A stretch of DNA of 7,524 bases from Ignavibacteriota bacterium (GTDB taxonomy: Bacteria > Bacteroidota > Ignavibacteria > Tepidaquicellales > Tepidaquicellaceae): positions 2,424 through 9,947 of the forward strand of contig PMIW01000185.1 in the NCBI GenBank assembly GCA_003158365.1. Reading direction: 5' to 3'. Made by a program: the position numbers and the translations under genes. Shown piece by piece: positions 7,106-7,524 of this stretch. How positions within the stretch are numbered: position 1 is the stretch's first letter; every line of letters begins with the position of its first letter. The notes beneath the pieces were generated by a model. It saw only the letters and a list, made by a program, of their open reading frames with translations. It had not been told where the DNA came from and did no database searches.

Positions 7106-7312
7106 ATGAAAAATTACTCACAATTTCTGTGTGTTTTATTTATTATTCTTTTCAGTTTAAAAATCATTAATGTACAACACTATTATATGGTAAAAATGAA
7201 TGATAGGATAATTAATCCAAGATGGGAATATTATTCTGAAAATACACTTTGTTCTATAGTTATTTCAAAAAATTTACTGGAGTTTCCCAAATTAGATTTA
7301 TTGGCAGTGTAA
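7106..7312 (+). CDS. Doubtful 68-residue ORF with signal-peptide-like N-terminus
   Basis: The ORF starts MKNYSQ and continues with a hydrophobic stretch (about 7-20) ending near IINVQ (20-24), which resembles a Bacteroidota signal peptide with Gln near the cleavage site. The remaining 44 or so residues show no domain I recognise, and contain Tyr, Asn and Trp (NPRWEYYSEN at 37-46). There is no Shine-Dalgarno, and the base composition is visibly more A/T-rich than the neighbouring genes. It could be a small secreted protein, the 5' remnant of a larger decayed secreted protein, or a chance ORF. Stops close all three plus-strand frames soon after 7312, before the next gene at 7343. Confidence 0.4.
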   Translation: MKNYSQFLCVLFIILFSLKIINVQHYYMVKMNDRIINPRWEYYSENTLCSIVISKNLLEFPKLDLLAV

Positions 7313-7342
7313 GTTTAGATTTATAAAATAAATAATATTATT

Positions 7343-7524
7343 ATGGCGGAAGAAAATGAAAAACCCGAAGTATACTTCTGTACTGAATGCGGTAAAGAAG
7401 TATACAAAACTGATAAAATCTGTCCAAAATGCGGTGTAGACCTTTCCGAGTTGGTTGACCTGACAAAAGAGGAAGATGAAACCGAAAAAATTGACGAGGT
7501 AATTGTAAAAGTTTTTATAAATGA
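7343..7524 (+). CDS. Zinc-ribbon protein, 5' part only
   Basis: An open frame runs from ATG at 7343 to the window edge: 60 full codons plus two bases of the next. Residues 12-31 form a four-Cys zinc ribbon: FCTECG (Cys13, Cys16) and ICPKCG (Cys27, Cys30), a CxxC-x10-CxxC spacing. An acidic linker (about 38-53, rich in Glu and Asp) is followed by VIVKVFIN at 53-60, where the window ends. That last stretch resembles the first strand of DUF2007-type domains (often VYxxxNxxEAxLxxxLLE), which are found coupled to zinc ribbons; this is a guess from eight residues. A small cytoplasmic metal-binding or adaptor protein is the safe description. No Shine-Dalgarno is seen in the A/T-rich leader. Confidence 0.75.
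   Translation, partial: MAEENEKPEVYFCTECGKEVYKTDKICPKCGVDLSELVDLTKEEDETEKIDEVIVKVFIN

Overview
The window is AT-rich and carries five or six protein genes, with no RNA genes, insertion sequences, CRISPR arrays or integration scars that I could see. It suggests a member of the Bacteroidota/Ignavibacteriota (FCB) group. The reasons are the A-rich, mostly Shine-Dalgarno-less start regions, TAnnTTTG promoter elements in front of two genes, Lys/Ile/Asn-rich proteins, a signal peptide leaving Gln at the mature N-terminus, and a receiver/PPDK_N fusion of a type I recall from such genomes. This placement is an inference.

Left third, minus strand. A large gene runs from 2841 leftwards off the window edge, with 947 codons visible. 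It encodes two receiver-like domains (the first degenerate, the second with a full set of phosphorylation residues), a conserved linker, and a PEP-synthase-type (PPDK_N) ATP-binding domain. Upstream of it on the same strand, 3126-4487 encodes a complete NADP-type glutamate dehydrogenase (gdhA). gdhA has its own promoter-like element, the only clear Shine-Dalgarno in the window, and a strong intrinsic terminator at 3066-3099, so the two minus-strand genes are probably separate transcription units.

Middle and right, plus strand. A 389-base divergent intergenic region (4488-4876) separates gdhA from a small integral membrane protein of unknown function (4877-5476). Next comes a secreted PDZ plus alpha/beta-hydrolase protein (5615-6973) behind a good TTG-N19-TAnnTTTG promoter. 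After it lie a doubtful 68-residue ORF with a signal-peptide-like N-terminus (7106-7312) and the 5' end of a zinc-ribbon protein (from 7343) that leaves the window.

The genes do not form an obvious pathway. gdhA does ammonium assimilation; the receiver/PPDK_N protein is probably a cytoplasmic signalling or phosphotransfer protein; the membrane protein and the PDZ-hydrolase act in or beyond the inner membrane. The most unusual item is the receiver/PPDK_N fusion. I found no convincing evidence for a novel multi-gene system.
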